A stretch of DNA of 35,467 bases from Ruminococcus sp. UBA7158 (GTDB taxonomy: Bacteria > Bacillota > Clostridia > Oscillospirales > Ruminococcaceae): NCBI GenBank assembly GCA_002491605.1, contig DKWG01000005.1, positions 445 to 35,911 of the forward strand. Direction: 5' to 3'. The stretch's first letter is position 1, and the number at the start of each line of letters is the position of its first letter. Under the pieces are notes generated by a model. It had not been told where the DNA came from. It did not search any database and saw only the letters and a program-made list of their open reading frames with translations. The translations under genes were made by a program, and so were the position numbers. Positions 22,505-30,624 of this stretch are shown in pieces.

Positions 22505-23101
22505 ATGGCACTGACAAGAAAACTGCTCAAGGAAATGAGCATAGACGAAGAGAAAATAGAAAAGATAATTGCGGCGCATTCCGAAACTGTTGAAGCGCTT
22601 AAGGGCTTTAAGTCGGAGGCGGAGCGTCTTAGGGGGCTTGAGGAGGAGCTGGGTCTTGCTAAGCAGGAGCTTTCCTTGGGGTACAGGCAAAAATACGAGG
22701 CTCTTTTGAGCGACTTTGAGGGCTACAAGCTAAATGTTGAGCAGGAAAAGACGAATGAGAGTCTAAGACGCAAAAAGGCTGACGGGTTTGAAAGGGTTTT
22801 AAGAGACTTAAATGTAGCGCAAAGCTGCATCAAGCCCATTATGAGGGTGACAGATATAGACGCTATTGAGCTTTCTGAGGACGGAGATTTAGCTGATGCA
22901 GACGCTGTTGTCGCAGATGTGATTAAAAACTGGTCTTCATTTATCGAAAAGAGCCACACGGAAGGGGCGTTCACCCCGAATCCTCCTGAAAACGTTCCGA
23001 AAAGGGTTTACTCAGCCGACGACATAAGAAAGATGTCATACGGTGAGATAAATCAAAATTATCGAGAAATAGTGAGTTCACTCGGCGGCAAGGAGCTTTG
23101 A
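22505..23101 (+). CDS. Phage scaffolding protein (GP20-like)
   Basis: A 198-residue charged, coiled-coil protein (residues about 5-100, e.g. VEALKGFKSEAERLRGLEEE) located directly before the coat protein gene. That is the position and composition of scaffolding proteins of the phage minor structural protein GP20 family, which guide procapsid assembly and then leave. GAAAGGAT precedes the ATG. The C-terminal part (about 165-198) carries basic residues typical of coat-binding tails. Confidence 0.8.
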   Translation: MALTRKLLKEMSIDEEKIEKIIAAHSETVEALKGFKSEAERLRGLEEELGLAKQELSLGYRQKYEALLSDFEGYKLNVEQEKTNESLRRKKADGFERVLRDLNVAQSCIKPIMRVTDIDAIELSEDGDLADADAVVADVIKNWSSFIEKSHTEGAFTPNPPENVPKRVYSADDIRKMSYGEINQNYREIVSSLGGKEL

Positions 23102-23173
23102 TTTGCAAAACGTCAGCCGAAAACGACAGTTATGTTTTAAAAATGATTTTAAGTATTGAAAGGAAAAATGATT

Positions 23174-24013
23174 ATGGCAGTTACAACATTTATTTCAGAG
23201 CTTTGGAGCGCAAGACTTTTAAACGCACTTGATAAGGTTCATGTCGGCACACATTTAGTCAACCGTGATTATGAGGGCGATATCAGACAGCAGGGTGACA
23301 CCGTTCATATCAATTCAATAGGCGCAGTTACCGTGAACGACTACACTAAAAATGCAGACATAGGCGCACCTCAGACTCTTTCAACCACTGATCAGTCGCT
23401 TGTCATATCCAAGGCGAAGTACTTCAATTTCCAAATTGACGACGTTGACGCCGCTCAGGCAGCAGGAGATTTGATGGACAAGGCGATGAAAAGAAGTGCC
23501 TACGCATTAAACGACGCTGCCGACGCATACATACTTGAAACCTTGGCTAAAGGCGCAGCTGCTGACAACACTATAGGCGCAACTACAGCCGTTGCCCTGA
23601 CAAAGGACAATATCTACGAGAACATAGTTAAGTTAAGACTTCTTTTAGACAAGCAAAATGTTCCTGCCGAAGGTAGAACCATTGTTTTGCCTCCTGAAGC
23701 ATATGCGCTTATTTTGCAGGACAGCCGCTTTGCAGGAGCAGGCGTTCAGGGTGAGGATTTGACAAGAAGCGGCTTTATAGGCAGGGTCGCAGGCTTTGAC
23801 ATTTACGAATCTAACAACTGCTACAAGTCGTCCGGTACTTTTCACATCACCGCACAGTCTCCCGAAGCCTGCACATATGCTGAGCAGATTGTTGAGACGA
23901 GTGCATATCGTCCTGAAAAGCGCTTTGCAGACGCTGTTAAGGGTCTTCATGTATACGGCGCAAAGGTCACAAATGCAAACGGCATTGCGGTTTTGAAGTG
24001 CACAATCGCCTAA
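23174..24013 (+). CDS. Major capsid protein (P22 coat-like, HK97 fold)
   Basis: A 279-residue coat protein. Its opening TFISELWSARLLNALDKVHV, then VNRDYEGDIRQQGDTVHI, is the usual pattern of P22 gp5-type capsid proteins in Firmicutes phages. The length is at the short end. ATG 23174 is preferred: AAAGGAA lies about nine bases upstream, while in-frame starts at 23156 and 23168 are on or too near that site. It follows its scaffold and precedes the neck genes. The frame is intact. Confidence 0.9.
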   Translation: MAVTTFISELWSARLLNALDKVHVGTHLVNRDYEGDIRQQGDTVHINSIGAVTVNDYTKNADIGAPQTLSTTDQSLVISKAKYFNFQIDDVDAAQAAGDLMDKAMKRSAYALNDAADAYILETLAKGAAADNTIGATTAVALTKDNIYENIVKLRLLLDKQNVPAEGRTIVLPPEAYALILQDSRFAGAGVQGEDLTRSGFIGRVAGFDIYESNNCYKSSGTFHITAQSPEACTYAEQIVETSAYRPEKRFADAVKGLHVYGAKVTNANGIAVLKCTIA

Positions 24014-24053
24014 ATACAGATTTATAACAGTTTGCTTGACTGAGCAAATCGGA

Positions 24054-24082
24054 GTATCGGTGTCGGTTTTCGGCACCGATAC
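24054..24082 (+). other. Hairpin after the coat protein gene
   Basis: GTATCGGTGTCG and CGGCACCGATAC form a 12-bp stem (one wobble) around GTTTT. There is no T tract after it. It sits 41 bp after the coat stop and could protect the upstream mRNA 3' end, raising coat protein yield relative to the tail genes. Confidence 0.55.
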
Positions 24083-24128
24083 CCGACGCTTTCGGGGCGA
24101 TAAGAGATACAAAGGGGTGATTGAAGTG

Positions 24129-24536
24129 ATGATAAATCAAATATGCCGACACATCAGAAACTTTTTCATACGCAGCGTCAGCGAGGGAGAGTTCGGTATC
24201 ATAGGCGGGGAGCTGTACCCGTCGGCTTCTATACAGGACGGCGACTTTTACCTGATATCGGGCAGCAAGTATAACGACGGAGTTCACATTCATCCGGCGT
24301 ATGATTTAAGGGATGAGGAATTTGTCGGAGAGGTGTCAGTGATGAAGCCGCCGATGGACTTTTTAAATGTTGTTATGGAAATTGAGGAATATTGCCGAAG
24401 CGGCTGCGACAAGGCGTCGCCTTATTTAAAGGAGAGCTTCGGCGGATACTCGTATACACGGCTCACCGACGGCGGTACGGGTTCATCATGGCAAAAGGTG
24501 TTTAAGACTAAGCTGAATCCTTGGAGAAAGATATAG
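24129..24536 (+). CDS. Putative head-tail connector protein
   Basis: A 135-residue protein in the connector slot directly after the coat protein. The start at ATG 24129 (or GTG 24126) follows AAAGGGG about ten bases upstream; a longer frame to 24036 would be read through the hairpin at 24054 and is unlikely. The sequence has EYCRSGCDKASPYLKESFGG near residue 85, a motif style seen in phage proteins that join portal to tail. I cannot name the family firmly. Confidence 0.55.
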   Translation: MINQICRHIRNFFIRSVSEGEFGIIGGELYPSASIQDGDFYLISGSKYNDGVHIHPAYDLRDEEFVGEVSVMKPPMDFLNVVMEIEEYCRSGCDKASPYLKESFGGYSYTRLTDGGTGSSWQKVFKTKLNPWRKI

Positions 24537-24583
24537 GCTTAAAAAGCTCGGCATAAATTTATGCGAAAGGGATGGCAATATAA

Positions 24584-24946
24584 ATGAGTTTATTAAATGA
24601 ATCGATGGTGAAGGCTCACAGAGTCGAAAAAAGAATTTATCAGGACGAATTCGGCGACTTTATAACAAGCTACATTCCGCTTGACAGCTTTAAAGCCGCT
24701 GTGATTTTGGATGGGACATCGGCAAGCGAGGCTGCCGGTGCAATCACATATAAAAAGACATATACAGTAACTGCTGAAAAAGGAGCAAGCCTTTCATGCA
24801 ATGACATTATTGTTATAGACGGCACCGACACGGCGGTATGCGTTACCGAGCTTTTGGGTATGACGCCTGTCGGGGCTTCTTTATCAATCGAGCAGGCTAA
24901 AGCGGTTGAATATGAATTTATAAAGGACGCTGAGGAAGATGAGTGA
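24584..24946 (+). CDS. Putative head closure (stopper) protein
   Basis: A 120-residue mainly beta-type protein, MSLLNESMVKAHRVEKRIYQ onward, in the place of SPP1 gp16-like stoppers. It overlaps the next gene by 8 bp, so the two are coupled. AAAGGGATGG precedes the ATG. The function is inferred from position and size only. Confidence 0.5.
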   Translation: MSLLNESMVKAHRVEKRIYQDEFGDFITSYIPLDSFKAAVILDGTSASEAAGAITYKKTYTVTAEKGASLSCNDIIVIDGTDTAVCVTELLGMTPVGASLSIEQAKAVEYEFIKDAEEDE

Positions 24947-25328
24947 GAGCAATGCTTTAAGAGCCTTCTTTAAAGGCTTCGGAATAAATGCCTACGATGA
25001 GCAGCAGGCTTTGAGTGTCAATCCTGACGCCGATATGCCTTATATAGTATATTCGCTGTCTGAAGGCTCACAGGGCGAAAAGGTCTCGGTAACGGCGGAT
25101 ATGTGGTATCGACCTAAAAACGACGGTGAAAAGACGGACAGAGTTAAAAACTCAATATATGAAACAGTCGGCACAGGGCTTGTGATTCCGTTTGAACGTG
25201 GAGCGATGCTCATTCAGCCCGACAAAACATTCTGCAAGGCAGGCAGGGACACAAAAAATCCGGAGCTTAGAAAAAAGAGCATTTATCTCACGGCAAGGTT
25301 CTTTTTGAAAAGAGGTGCAGACTTATGA
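24939..25328 (+). CDS. Putative tail terminator / neck protein
   Basis: A 129-residue protein between the stopper and tail tube genes, overlapping both (8 bp upstream, 4 bp ATGA downstream). The segment NPDADMPYIVYSLSEGSQGE and the size fit minor capsid/tail-terminator proteins that cap the tail tube. The function is inferred from gene order; no catalytic motif is expected. Confidence 0.5.
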   Translation: MSESNALRAFFKGFGINAYDEQQALSVNPDADMPYIVYSLSEGSQGEKVSVTADMWYRPKNDGEKTDRVKNSIYETVGTGLVIPFERGAMLIQPDKTFCKAGRDTKNPELRKKSIYLTARFFLKRGADL

Positions 25329-25900
25329 ACAGGTTATTTCAGATACCCGAGCAGGCATATAATGAGCTGACCTTGGGACCGGGTGTTATTGCTTCGGACT
25401 TTAATCCGTATACAGGTGTTTTGAATCAGCCTGACATTTTGGCATATGCCGAGGACGTGAGCTTTTCGGCTGAGCCGATTGTAAGCGAAATGAGGAATGC
25501 AGCCGACAATCTGCCGAAGAATGTGCCGGATCTGATGCGGCTTGACGGCTGGAACGCAGCCCTAAAGGGCAGGTTCATTTCTGTCAATCCGCCGCTTATG
25601 AATATTATGCTGATGGGCAGCTTGCAGTCGAGCGGACAGGTCAGCAAAATAGCTCCCGGCAGGAGCGGAGCTGTAAGCTCGAAGGATTTATGGTTTATAT
25701 GCGATTATTCCTGCGTGTTCGGCGGTGCTGAGGGTGGCTTTTTCGCAGTAAAGCTTAAGAATACATTTTCGAGCGGCGGTATAAGGCTTGGGTCTAAGGA
25801 CTCGGGGCTTATGGGCTTTGATTTTTGCTTTACCGCAGGTCAGCTTTTGACAGACGGCAATGCCTGTTTTGAGGTCTACATTAAAAATCCGAATACATAA
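25325..25900 (+). CDS. Major tail (tube) protein
   Basis: A 191-residue protein resembling major tail proteins of Clostridial siphophages. The order of segments fits: FNPYTGVL near the N-terminus, NLPKNVPDLMRLDGWNAALKG, KISPGRS-like KIAPGRS, DLWFICDYS, GGFFAVKLKNTFSSGGIRLGSKDSGLMGF, and a final CFEVYIK. It would form the tail tube rings. It starts at ATG overlapping the previous stop. Its presence matters because no tape-measure gene, which normally sets tube length, follows. Confidence 0.7.
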   Translation: MNRLFQIPEQAYNELTLGPGVIASDFNPYTGVLNQPDILAYAEDVSFSAEPIVSEMRNAADNLPKNVPDLMRLDGWNAALKGRFISVNPPLMNIMLMGSLQSSGQVSKIAPGRSGAVSSKDLWFICDYSCVFGGAEGGFFAVKLKNTFSSGGIRLGSKDSGLMGFDFCFTAGQLLTDGNACFEVYIKNPNT

Positions 25901-25915
25901 AGGGGGCTGTGATCA

Positions 25916-26290
25916 TTGTCAAGACAAATTACTATTACAAACGGCGAGGACGAGGTTAGCTTGATGTGTGACCTTGAGTTTACCGTTAAGACGCAAAGGC
26001 TTGGAGGAGAGTACGTCACTATGGGAGGCAAAACCGTTTTGGACGTTTTCGGATACAGGAAGAGCCTTATAATCCCGACAGGCTGGCTTTCAAACCTTAA
26101 TTTGGCGCTTTTAACGCAGATGATATCAAAATGTCCCAAGCTAACGGTTACATATCCTGACGTCGATGGGGACAAGACAGAGGATTTTATCTTTGAAATG
26201 CCTATTAAAAAGGCTTTTAGATATGACGGCAGCGGAGTTGAAAGATGGTATGGCGTAACGCTTGAAGCGGTCGGAGGGGAGGTGAGCTGA
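25916..26290 (+). CDS. Small tail protein of unknown role
   Basis: A 124-residue protein between tail tube and hub. The start is a TTG at 25916 with AGGGGGC nine bases upstream. Beta-rich, with a PTGWLSNLNLALLTQMISKC segment and a closing KKAFRYDGSGVERWYGVTLE. In ordinary siphophages this slot holds tail-assembly chaperones and then the tape measure; the protein looks like neither. It may be a small distal-tail or adaptor protein. Confidence 0.5.
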   Translation: MSRQITITNGEDEVSLMCDLEFTVKTQRLGGEYVTMGGKTVLDVFGYRKSLIIPTGWLSNLNLALLTQMISKCPKLTVTYPDVDGDKTEDFIFEMPIKKAFRYDGSGVERWYGVTLEAVGGEVS

Positions 26291-27327
26291 TGCTTATAAC
26301 ATCTGCCGATTACAATCCTTCCTCTGCTGTGAGAAGCTTGGGCATGAAAATCAGCATTATGACCGCCGAGGGCGTAAAGACGTTTTTGACCGAGGACATC
26401 ATATCAGCTGAGATTTTTGAAGGGGTTGATATGAGCTGCGAAAGGTTTTTGTCAAGAACCTTTAATTTTGAGGTCAGAGACAAATACGGTATGTCTAAGC
26501 CCTTAACAGCTGCCAAGGTAACAGGCTCCAAGGTGAGTGCTGAGTTTATAATCAACGGTGAAAGCCTGCACGTCGGCGATTTCTTTATTGAAAGGATCAA
26601 AACAGATAATTTGGGGGTTATAGCGAGGTTTCAGGCGGCGGATATCGTTTCGAGGATGTCAAGATACATAACCGGCTTAGCTATAAGCAGTCCGATAAGT
26701 CTTTCGGAGCTGATATCATATGACAGCGGCGCTGTAGCAGGGCTTAATTTTATATGTGATTCTGTTTCCGGGAACGCATTGGTTTGTCCGACAATGTATA
26801 CCGAGGTCGACACTCAAAAAAGATGTCTTTTGTTTTTAGCTCAGGCGGCGCTTTCTTCTCAGATTTGGGTGGACAGGCTCGGAAACGTCAATATTAAAAT
26901 CCTGACCTACGGTGCCGGTCACAGTATCACGCTCACGTCGGACGACATTTTGTCATACTCGGATCAGTCGCTCAGAAGCTACGTCGACTATACTGAGGTG
27001 AGCGGTGAAAACAATAAGGGCAAGTATTCCGGAGTGGACGGCTCGTATTTCAGCGGATGCAATATGCACAGTCTTAAAAACGACTTTTTAGCAGCCGGAA
27101 ACGCGGCGTTCGTTGCAAAAAACTACCGCAGCGCAAAGAACCTCAGATACGAGCTGAAGCTGAGAACAAGGTGCAATCCTGCGATTGAAATAGGGGACAG
27201 GGTTGAGGTTTTAGACAGAAGCGGTTCGTCGATAGGCGAGTTTTGCGTTGCAGCTCAGACATTTCATTTTTCAAAGTCAGGACTGTATGCAGACATAACC
27301 CTGGCTTCTGCAAGTACAGCGGATTAA
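26290..27327 (+). CDS. Tail hub / baseplate-like protein
   Basis: A 345-residue protein starting on an ATG that overlaps the previous stop (TGATG). The opening has a beta-rich module with FNFEVRDKYGMSKPL and HVGDFFIERIKTDN, and the end has PAIEIGDRVEVLDRSG, a pattern of XkdQ/gp27-like hub proteins, whose C-terminal domain is a small beta barrel. It should close the tail tip and carry the fibre proteins. Family placement is by overall pattern. Confidence 0.55.
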   Translation: MLITSADYNPSSAVRSLGMKISIMTAEGVKTFLTEDIISAEIFEGVDMSCERFLSRTFNFEVRDKYGMSKPLTAAKVTGSKVSAEFIINGESLHVGDFFIERIKTDNLGVIARFQAADIVSRMSRYITGLAISSPISLSELISYDSGAVAGLNFICDSVSGNALVCPTMYTEVDTQKRCLLFLAQAALSSQIWVDRLGNVNIKILTYGAGHSITLTSDDILSYSDQSLRSYVDYTEVSGENNKGKYSGVDGSYFSGCNMHSLKNDFLAAGNAAFVAKNYRSAKNLRYELKLRTRCNPAIEIGDRVEVLDRSGSSIGEFCVAAQTFHFSKSGLYADITLASASTAD

Positions 27328-27357
27328 CTTACAGTTCAATTAGTGAGAGGAGAAAAG

Positions 27358-27687
27358 ATGCTTAAGATTAACGGCAGCGATATATACATAACAAGAGGTG
27401 ACACAGCCGAAATCGACGTTGAAATATCAAGATCGGACGGCACGGCATATACCTTAGCTTCGACCGACAAGCTGACGCTGACAGTGAAGAAGTCAATTTC
27501 AGCGGAAAAAGAAGTTATTTCAAAGACACTTACAGGTTCAAGCCGCATTAAAATAGCTCCGACCGACACAAGCGGCTTAGCCTTCGGTGAGTATGTGTAT
27601 GATATACAGCTGAACACGGCTGACGGCGGAATTTATACCATAGTCGAGCCGTCAAAGCTTATAATAGCAACCGAGGTGACGGTATGA
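27358..27687 (+). CDS. Small baseplate-type protein
   Basis: A 109-residue protein that reads as a single immunoglobulin-like or BppU N-terminal-like beta domain: DIYITRGDTAEIDVEISRSD, then LTLTVKKS, then GEYVYDIQLNTADGGIYTI. Such domains attach receptor-binding proteins to baseplates. The ATG at 27358 has GAGAGGAG upstream and is preferred over 27343. It overlaps the fibre gene by 4 bp. Confidence 0.55.
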   Translation: MLKINGSDIYITRGDTAEIDVEISRSDGTAYTLASTDKLTLTVKKSISAEKEVISKTLTGSSRIKIAPTDTSGLAFGEYVYDIQLNTADGGIYTIVEPSKLIIATEVTV

Positions 27688-28841
27688 GCGAGGTTTTGCA
27701 CGGTAAAATCGTATCGGCGTATGTTAAGGGGGTATTATCGGTCGGCGGAGGTATTAACGCCTCAGACGCAACAGCCGTTTCGGGTGATATCCTAAGCGGA
27801 AAGACTGCATATGTCAGTGTCGGAAAGGTTTCGGGAGCTATGCCGAACAGAGGTGCAGTGAGCAAAACTCTTTCGGCTGCATCAACGTCGTTTACGGTTC
27901 CCGAGGGCTATCACAACGGGGCAGGTGAGATTAAGATTATACCTGAAACCAAAACTGCCACGCCGACAAAGTCGTCTCAGAATATAGTTCCGACAAGCGG
28001 AAAGGTTTTATCCAAAGTAACAGTCAATCCGATTCCGTCTGAATATATAACGACTGCTGACGCAACGGCGGAGTCGGCAGATATCATGACAGGAAAGACG
28101 GCATATGTTAAGGGCGTTAAGCTGACAGGAACGCTTGAGGTCAACGAAGGAACAGACACCTCAGACGCAACAGCCGCTTCAGGAGATATTCTCAGCGGAA
28201 AAACTGCATATGTAAACGGCGATAAGCTTACAGGCACAATGACAAATAACGGCGCAGTCGGCAAGACGCTGACTGTATCGGACACTTCCTATACCGTTCC
28301 TGCCGGCTATCACAGTGGTTCGGGGAAGGTGCAGATATCCACCGAAGTAAAAACCGCCACACCTACTAAGTCAACTCAGAGCATAGTCCCGACAAGCGGA
28401 AAGGTTTTATCTAAGGTGACAGTCAATCCGATACCGTCAGCATATATTTCAACAACAGACGCCACAGCCGCCGCCGGCGATATAAGAAGCGGAAAGACTG
28501 CATATGTCAACGGCGCTAAGCTCACAGGCACGTTGAGTGCAGATTCATTTTATACATCCATACCCATAACAATATCAACAACGACTCAAACCGTCTCAAC
28601 CGGTCTTAGCTCTGTTTCAAATATAGCTGTATATTACAGCGGCACTTATCCTGCACCCGGGGGGACATATTCAGCTAAGGGAATGGCATATGCAGAGGGA
28701 ACAAAGATTGTATATGCGTCGTCTTCGGATGTTATTAAGGTCGAAAGTATATCGGGCGGAGACATAACCTTTAAGTTTACGCTGCCTGCATATTCATCGG
28801 GTGCGGTAGTAGATTATCATGTAATAATATTTGCACATTAA
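27684..28841 (+). CDS. Tail fibre protein with internal repeats
   Basis: A 385-residue fibre. Four short modules of the type DATAASGDILSGKTAYVNG followed by KLTGTM alternate with two long linkers containing TPTKS and VPTSGKVLSKVTVNPIPS. The long unit recurs with a period of 399 bp (133 codons), for example at 27991 and 28390, so half of the gene is an in-frame duplication. The last 100 residues are a different, probably receptor-binding, domain (ADSFYTSIPITI onward). Such repeat modules are frequent in phage and prophage tail fibres of Clostridia. Confidence 0.75.
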   Translation: MSEVLHGKIVSAYVKGVLSVGGGINASDATAVSGDILSGKTAYVSVGKVSGAMPNRGAVSKTLSAASTSFTVPEGYHNGAGEIKIIPETKTATPTKSSQNIVPTSGKVLSKVTVNPIPSEYITTADATAESADIMTGKTAYVKGVKLTGTLEVNEGTDTSDATAASGDILSGKTAYVNGDKLTGTMTNNGAVGKTLTVSDTSYTVPAGYHSGSGKVQISTEVKTATPTKSTQSIVPTSGKVLSKVTVNPIPSAYISTTDATAAAGDIRSGKTAYVNGAKLTGTLSADSFYTSIPITISTTTQTVSTGLSSVSNIAVYYSGTYPAPGGTYSAKGMAYAEGTKIVYASSSDVIKVESISGGDITFKFTLPAYSSGAVVDYHVIIFAH

Positions 28842-28856
28842 GAAAGGAAGGCATAA

Positions 28857-29111
28857 ATGAAAACACTTACGGTAGTGAAGAACGGCACTATATTCTTTTC
28901 ATCTCAGTTTGATGATATATCCTTAGAAAACGTCCATATAACAGACGGCGCCTTTCCCGAGGAAAACTGTCCTGACGGGTACAGCTCAAGACTTATTTGG
29001 GATGAAGAAGCTAATGAATTGAAGTATGTTTACGAAAAGACGGATCAGCAGAAGCTTCTTGACAGAATAGCCGAGCTTGAGCGAATGTTTATTGAAACCC
29101 AGGGGGTATAG
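28857..29111 (+). CDS. Small fibre-associated protein
   Basis: An 84-residue protein 15 bp after the fibre gene, with AAGGAAGG before its ATG. The N-terminal half is beta-type and acidic; the C-terminal half (KTDQQKLLDRIAELERMF) is a short coiled coil, like small XkdX-type proteins between fibres and lysis genes. No specific function can be assigned. Confidence 0.55.
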   Translation: MKTLTVVKNGTIFFSSQFDDISLENVHITDGAFPEENCPDGYSSRLIWDEEANELKYVYEKTDQQKLLDRIAELERMFIETQGV

Positions 29112-29113
29112 CA

Positions 29114-29368
29114 ATGACCGAGGCAATAATAGTAGCTATTATAGCGGGAGCCGTGCAGCTGGCAGCCGTCCTTATATCCAATCGGACAACCGGTCAGCGT
29201 ATGCAGTCGAGCTTAGAAAAATCTCAGGCGGTTACGGATACCAAAATCGACGAGCTGACCCGAGAGGTGAGAGAGCACAACAATTTTGCACAGCGTGTGC
29301 CGGTGCTCGAAGAAAAAATCAAGGTGGCTAATAATCGTATTGACGATTTGGAACAACTGTCACGGTAA
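29114..29368 (+). CDS. XhlA-like lysis accessory protein
   Basis: An 84-residue protein with one N-terminal membrane segment (about residues 4-21, IIVAIIAGAVQLAAVLIS) and a coiled-coil remainder (EKIKVANNRIDDLEQ). This is the layout of XhlA/hemolysin-type proteins and similar phage proteins that act with holins. Three bases separate it from the preceding stop; CAGGGGG precedes the ATG. It opens the lysis module. Confidence 0.6.
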   Translation: MTEAIIVAIIAGAVQLAAVLISNRTTGQRMQSSLEKSQAVTDTKIDELTREVREHNNFAQRVPVLEEKIKVANNRIDDLEQLSR

Positions 29369-29373
29369 CGAAA

Positions 29374-29748
29374 ATGCGCTTTTCTAAAAAAATAATAGTC
29401 ACAATGTTTGTATTTCTGTTTGTGTTTGTCACGGTGATATTAGCTCTGTTCTGGTTTAAAGACGAAATACCCGACACATTAGTCACCTGCGTTTTCGGGT
29501 TCTTCGCCGCCGAGGGCGGATGCTTGGCAATGATAAAAACAGCAGAAACAAAGCACAAGAAAGACGTTGAGGACAATGAAAGTGAGGACGATGAAAATGA
29601 CGGATATAACACAGATACTGATGGCGACAATGACGCTGATAATGTCAATGATAACAGCATTCCTGATTCCCTACCTGAAAGAAAAAATAGGCGAAAAGAA
29701 GTTTGCCGAACTGTCAAGGTGGGTGTCGGTAGCCGTAACCGCCGCTGA
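29374..29748 (+). CDS. Small two-helix membrane protein with an acidic tail overlapping the holin gene
   Basis: A 124-residue protein. Residues 6-30 and about 36-55 are hydrophobic membrane segments (IIVTMFVFLFVFVTVILALF). From about residue 62 the chain is an extreme acidic stretch (ESEDDENDGYNTDTDGDNDA) and then basic. The last 152 bp are shared with the holin frame, so the acidic tail is an overprint of the holin's transmembrane region. There is no good ribosome binding site; it starts five bases after the previous stop, so coupling is likely. It may be an antiholin-type or holin-class II partner; unproven. Confidence 0.5.
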   Translation: MRFSKKIIVTMFVFLFVFVTVILALFWFKDEIPDTLVTCVFGFFAAEGGCLAMIKTAETKHKKDVEDNESEDDENDGYNTDTDGDNDADNVNDNSIPDSLPERKNRRKEVCRTVKVGVGSRNRR

Positions 29749-29893
29749 ACAGATATATGTCGGTTCGGGGCGTGGAACGGAGAAGAAACAGTATGTTTTG
29801 GAGTTTCTCAATTCCAAGGGGTTTACTGTAGATACGAATGTTTTAGATAATCTGATAGAGTCTGCGGTGTATGCTATGAAAAACGGGGTGTAA
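29597..29893 (+). CDS. Phage holin, LLH family
   Basis: A 98-residue holin. An N-terminal membrane segment (ILMATMTLIMSMITAFLIPYL) is followed by the family pattern KEKIGEKKFAELSRWVSVAVTAAEQIY and a helical end with LEFLNSKGFTVD. It would make the membrane lesion that lets the lysozyme next door reach the wall. ATG 29597 has GTGAGG about nine bases upstream and is preferred over the TTG at 29567. It lies in a different frame from the overlapping gene. Confidence 0.78.
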   Translation: MTDITQILMATMTLIMSMITAFLIPYLKEKIGEKKFAELSRWVSVAVTAAEQIYVGSGRGTEKKQYVLEFLNSKGFTVDTNVLDNLIESAVYAMKNGV

Positions 29894-29896
29894 AGC

Positions 29897-30541
29897 ATGG
29901 CAACAGAGATTAAGGGTATCGATGTATCGAAACACCAAACGGCGGGAAGGGTCAACTTTTCCGCCTTAAAAAACCTCGGATATGAGTTTTGCATGATGAG
30001 AGCAGGGTATGGTATGTATGACTGCCAGAAGGACAGAGCGTTTGAGAGTCACTATAAAGCTGCCGTTAATGCAGGAATAAATGTGGGGGCGTATCACTAT
30101 AGCTATGCGACAAGCGTCAAGGAGGCTGAGAGGGAAGCGGAGTGCTTTCTTGGGTGGATAAAGGGAAAACAGCTGAGGTATCCTGTAGCGTTTGATATTG
30201 AGGACAGAAGCCAGAAATACCTATCTAACCGTCTTAGAACGGACATCGCTCTTGCATGGATGAGCAAGGTTGAAGCCGCAGGATATTATACTATGCTCTA
30301 CAGCTCTGCGAGCTGGCTCGGGTCAAAGCTTGATATGTCACGCTTAAAGCATTTTGATGTTTGGTGTGCAGCATATGTTGATAAAGACAAGATATCTCGG
30401 TACTACAAGGGCAGTTTCGGTATGTGGCAGTATAGCTCGTCGGGAAAGCTTTCGGGGGTTTATCCTAACCGTCTGGATTTGGATTTTGCTTTTAAGGATT
30501 ATGCAAAGATTATTTGTCGGGCGGGGTTGAACAGGGGATAA
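29897..30541 (+). CDS. Glycoside hydrolase family 25 lysozyme (endolysin)
   Basis: A 214-residue muramidase that cleaves the MurNAc-GlcNAc bond of peptidoglycan. Catalytic residues lie in GIDVSKHQ (about residue 7-14) and PVAFDIED (about 95-102), with GAYHYSYA, TMLYSSASW and FGMWQYSSSG also typical of GH25. There is no signal peptide and no separate wall-binding domain, so export depends on the holin. It begins three bases after the holin stop and is the last cassette gene; a strong terminator follows at 30625. Confidence 0.93.
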   Translation: MATEIKGIDVSKHQTAGRVNFSALKNLGYEFCMMRAGYGMYDCQKDRAFESHYKAAVNAGINVGAYHYSYATSVKEAEREAECFLGWIKGKQLRYPVAFDIEDRSQKYLSNRLRTDIALAWMSKVEAAGYYTMLYSSASWLGSKLDMSRLKHFDVWCAAYVDKDKISRYYKGSFGMWQYSSSGKLSGVYPNRLDLDFAFKDYAKIICRAGLNRG

Positions 30542-30624
30542 TGGCAGAGCTGAACGGCAAGCTGTTGCAGATTTTCTAAGTCTTTCGTACTCTTTCAGAC
30601 GGATAAAATATGAATAATAAAATG

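Noticed and set aside
24036..24128. Longer start for the connector gene at 24036
   Set aside because: It would run through a 12-bp hairpin, has no ribosome binding site, and a good one lies just before 24129.
27977..28285. Minus-strand frame inside the fibre gene
   Set aside because: A by-product of the repeated codons of the fibre gene; no start signal.
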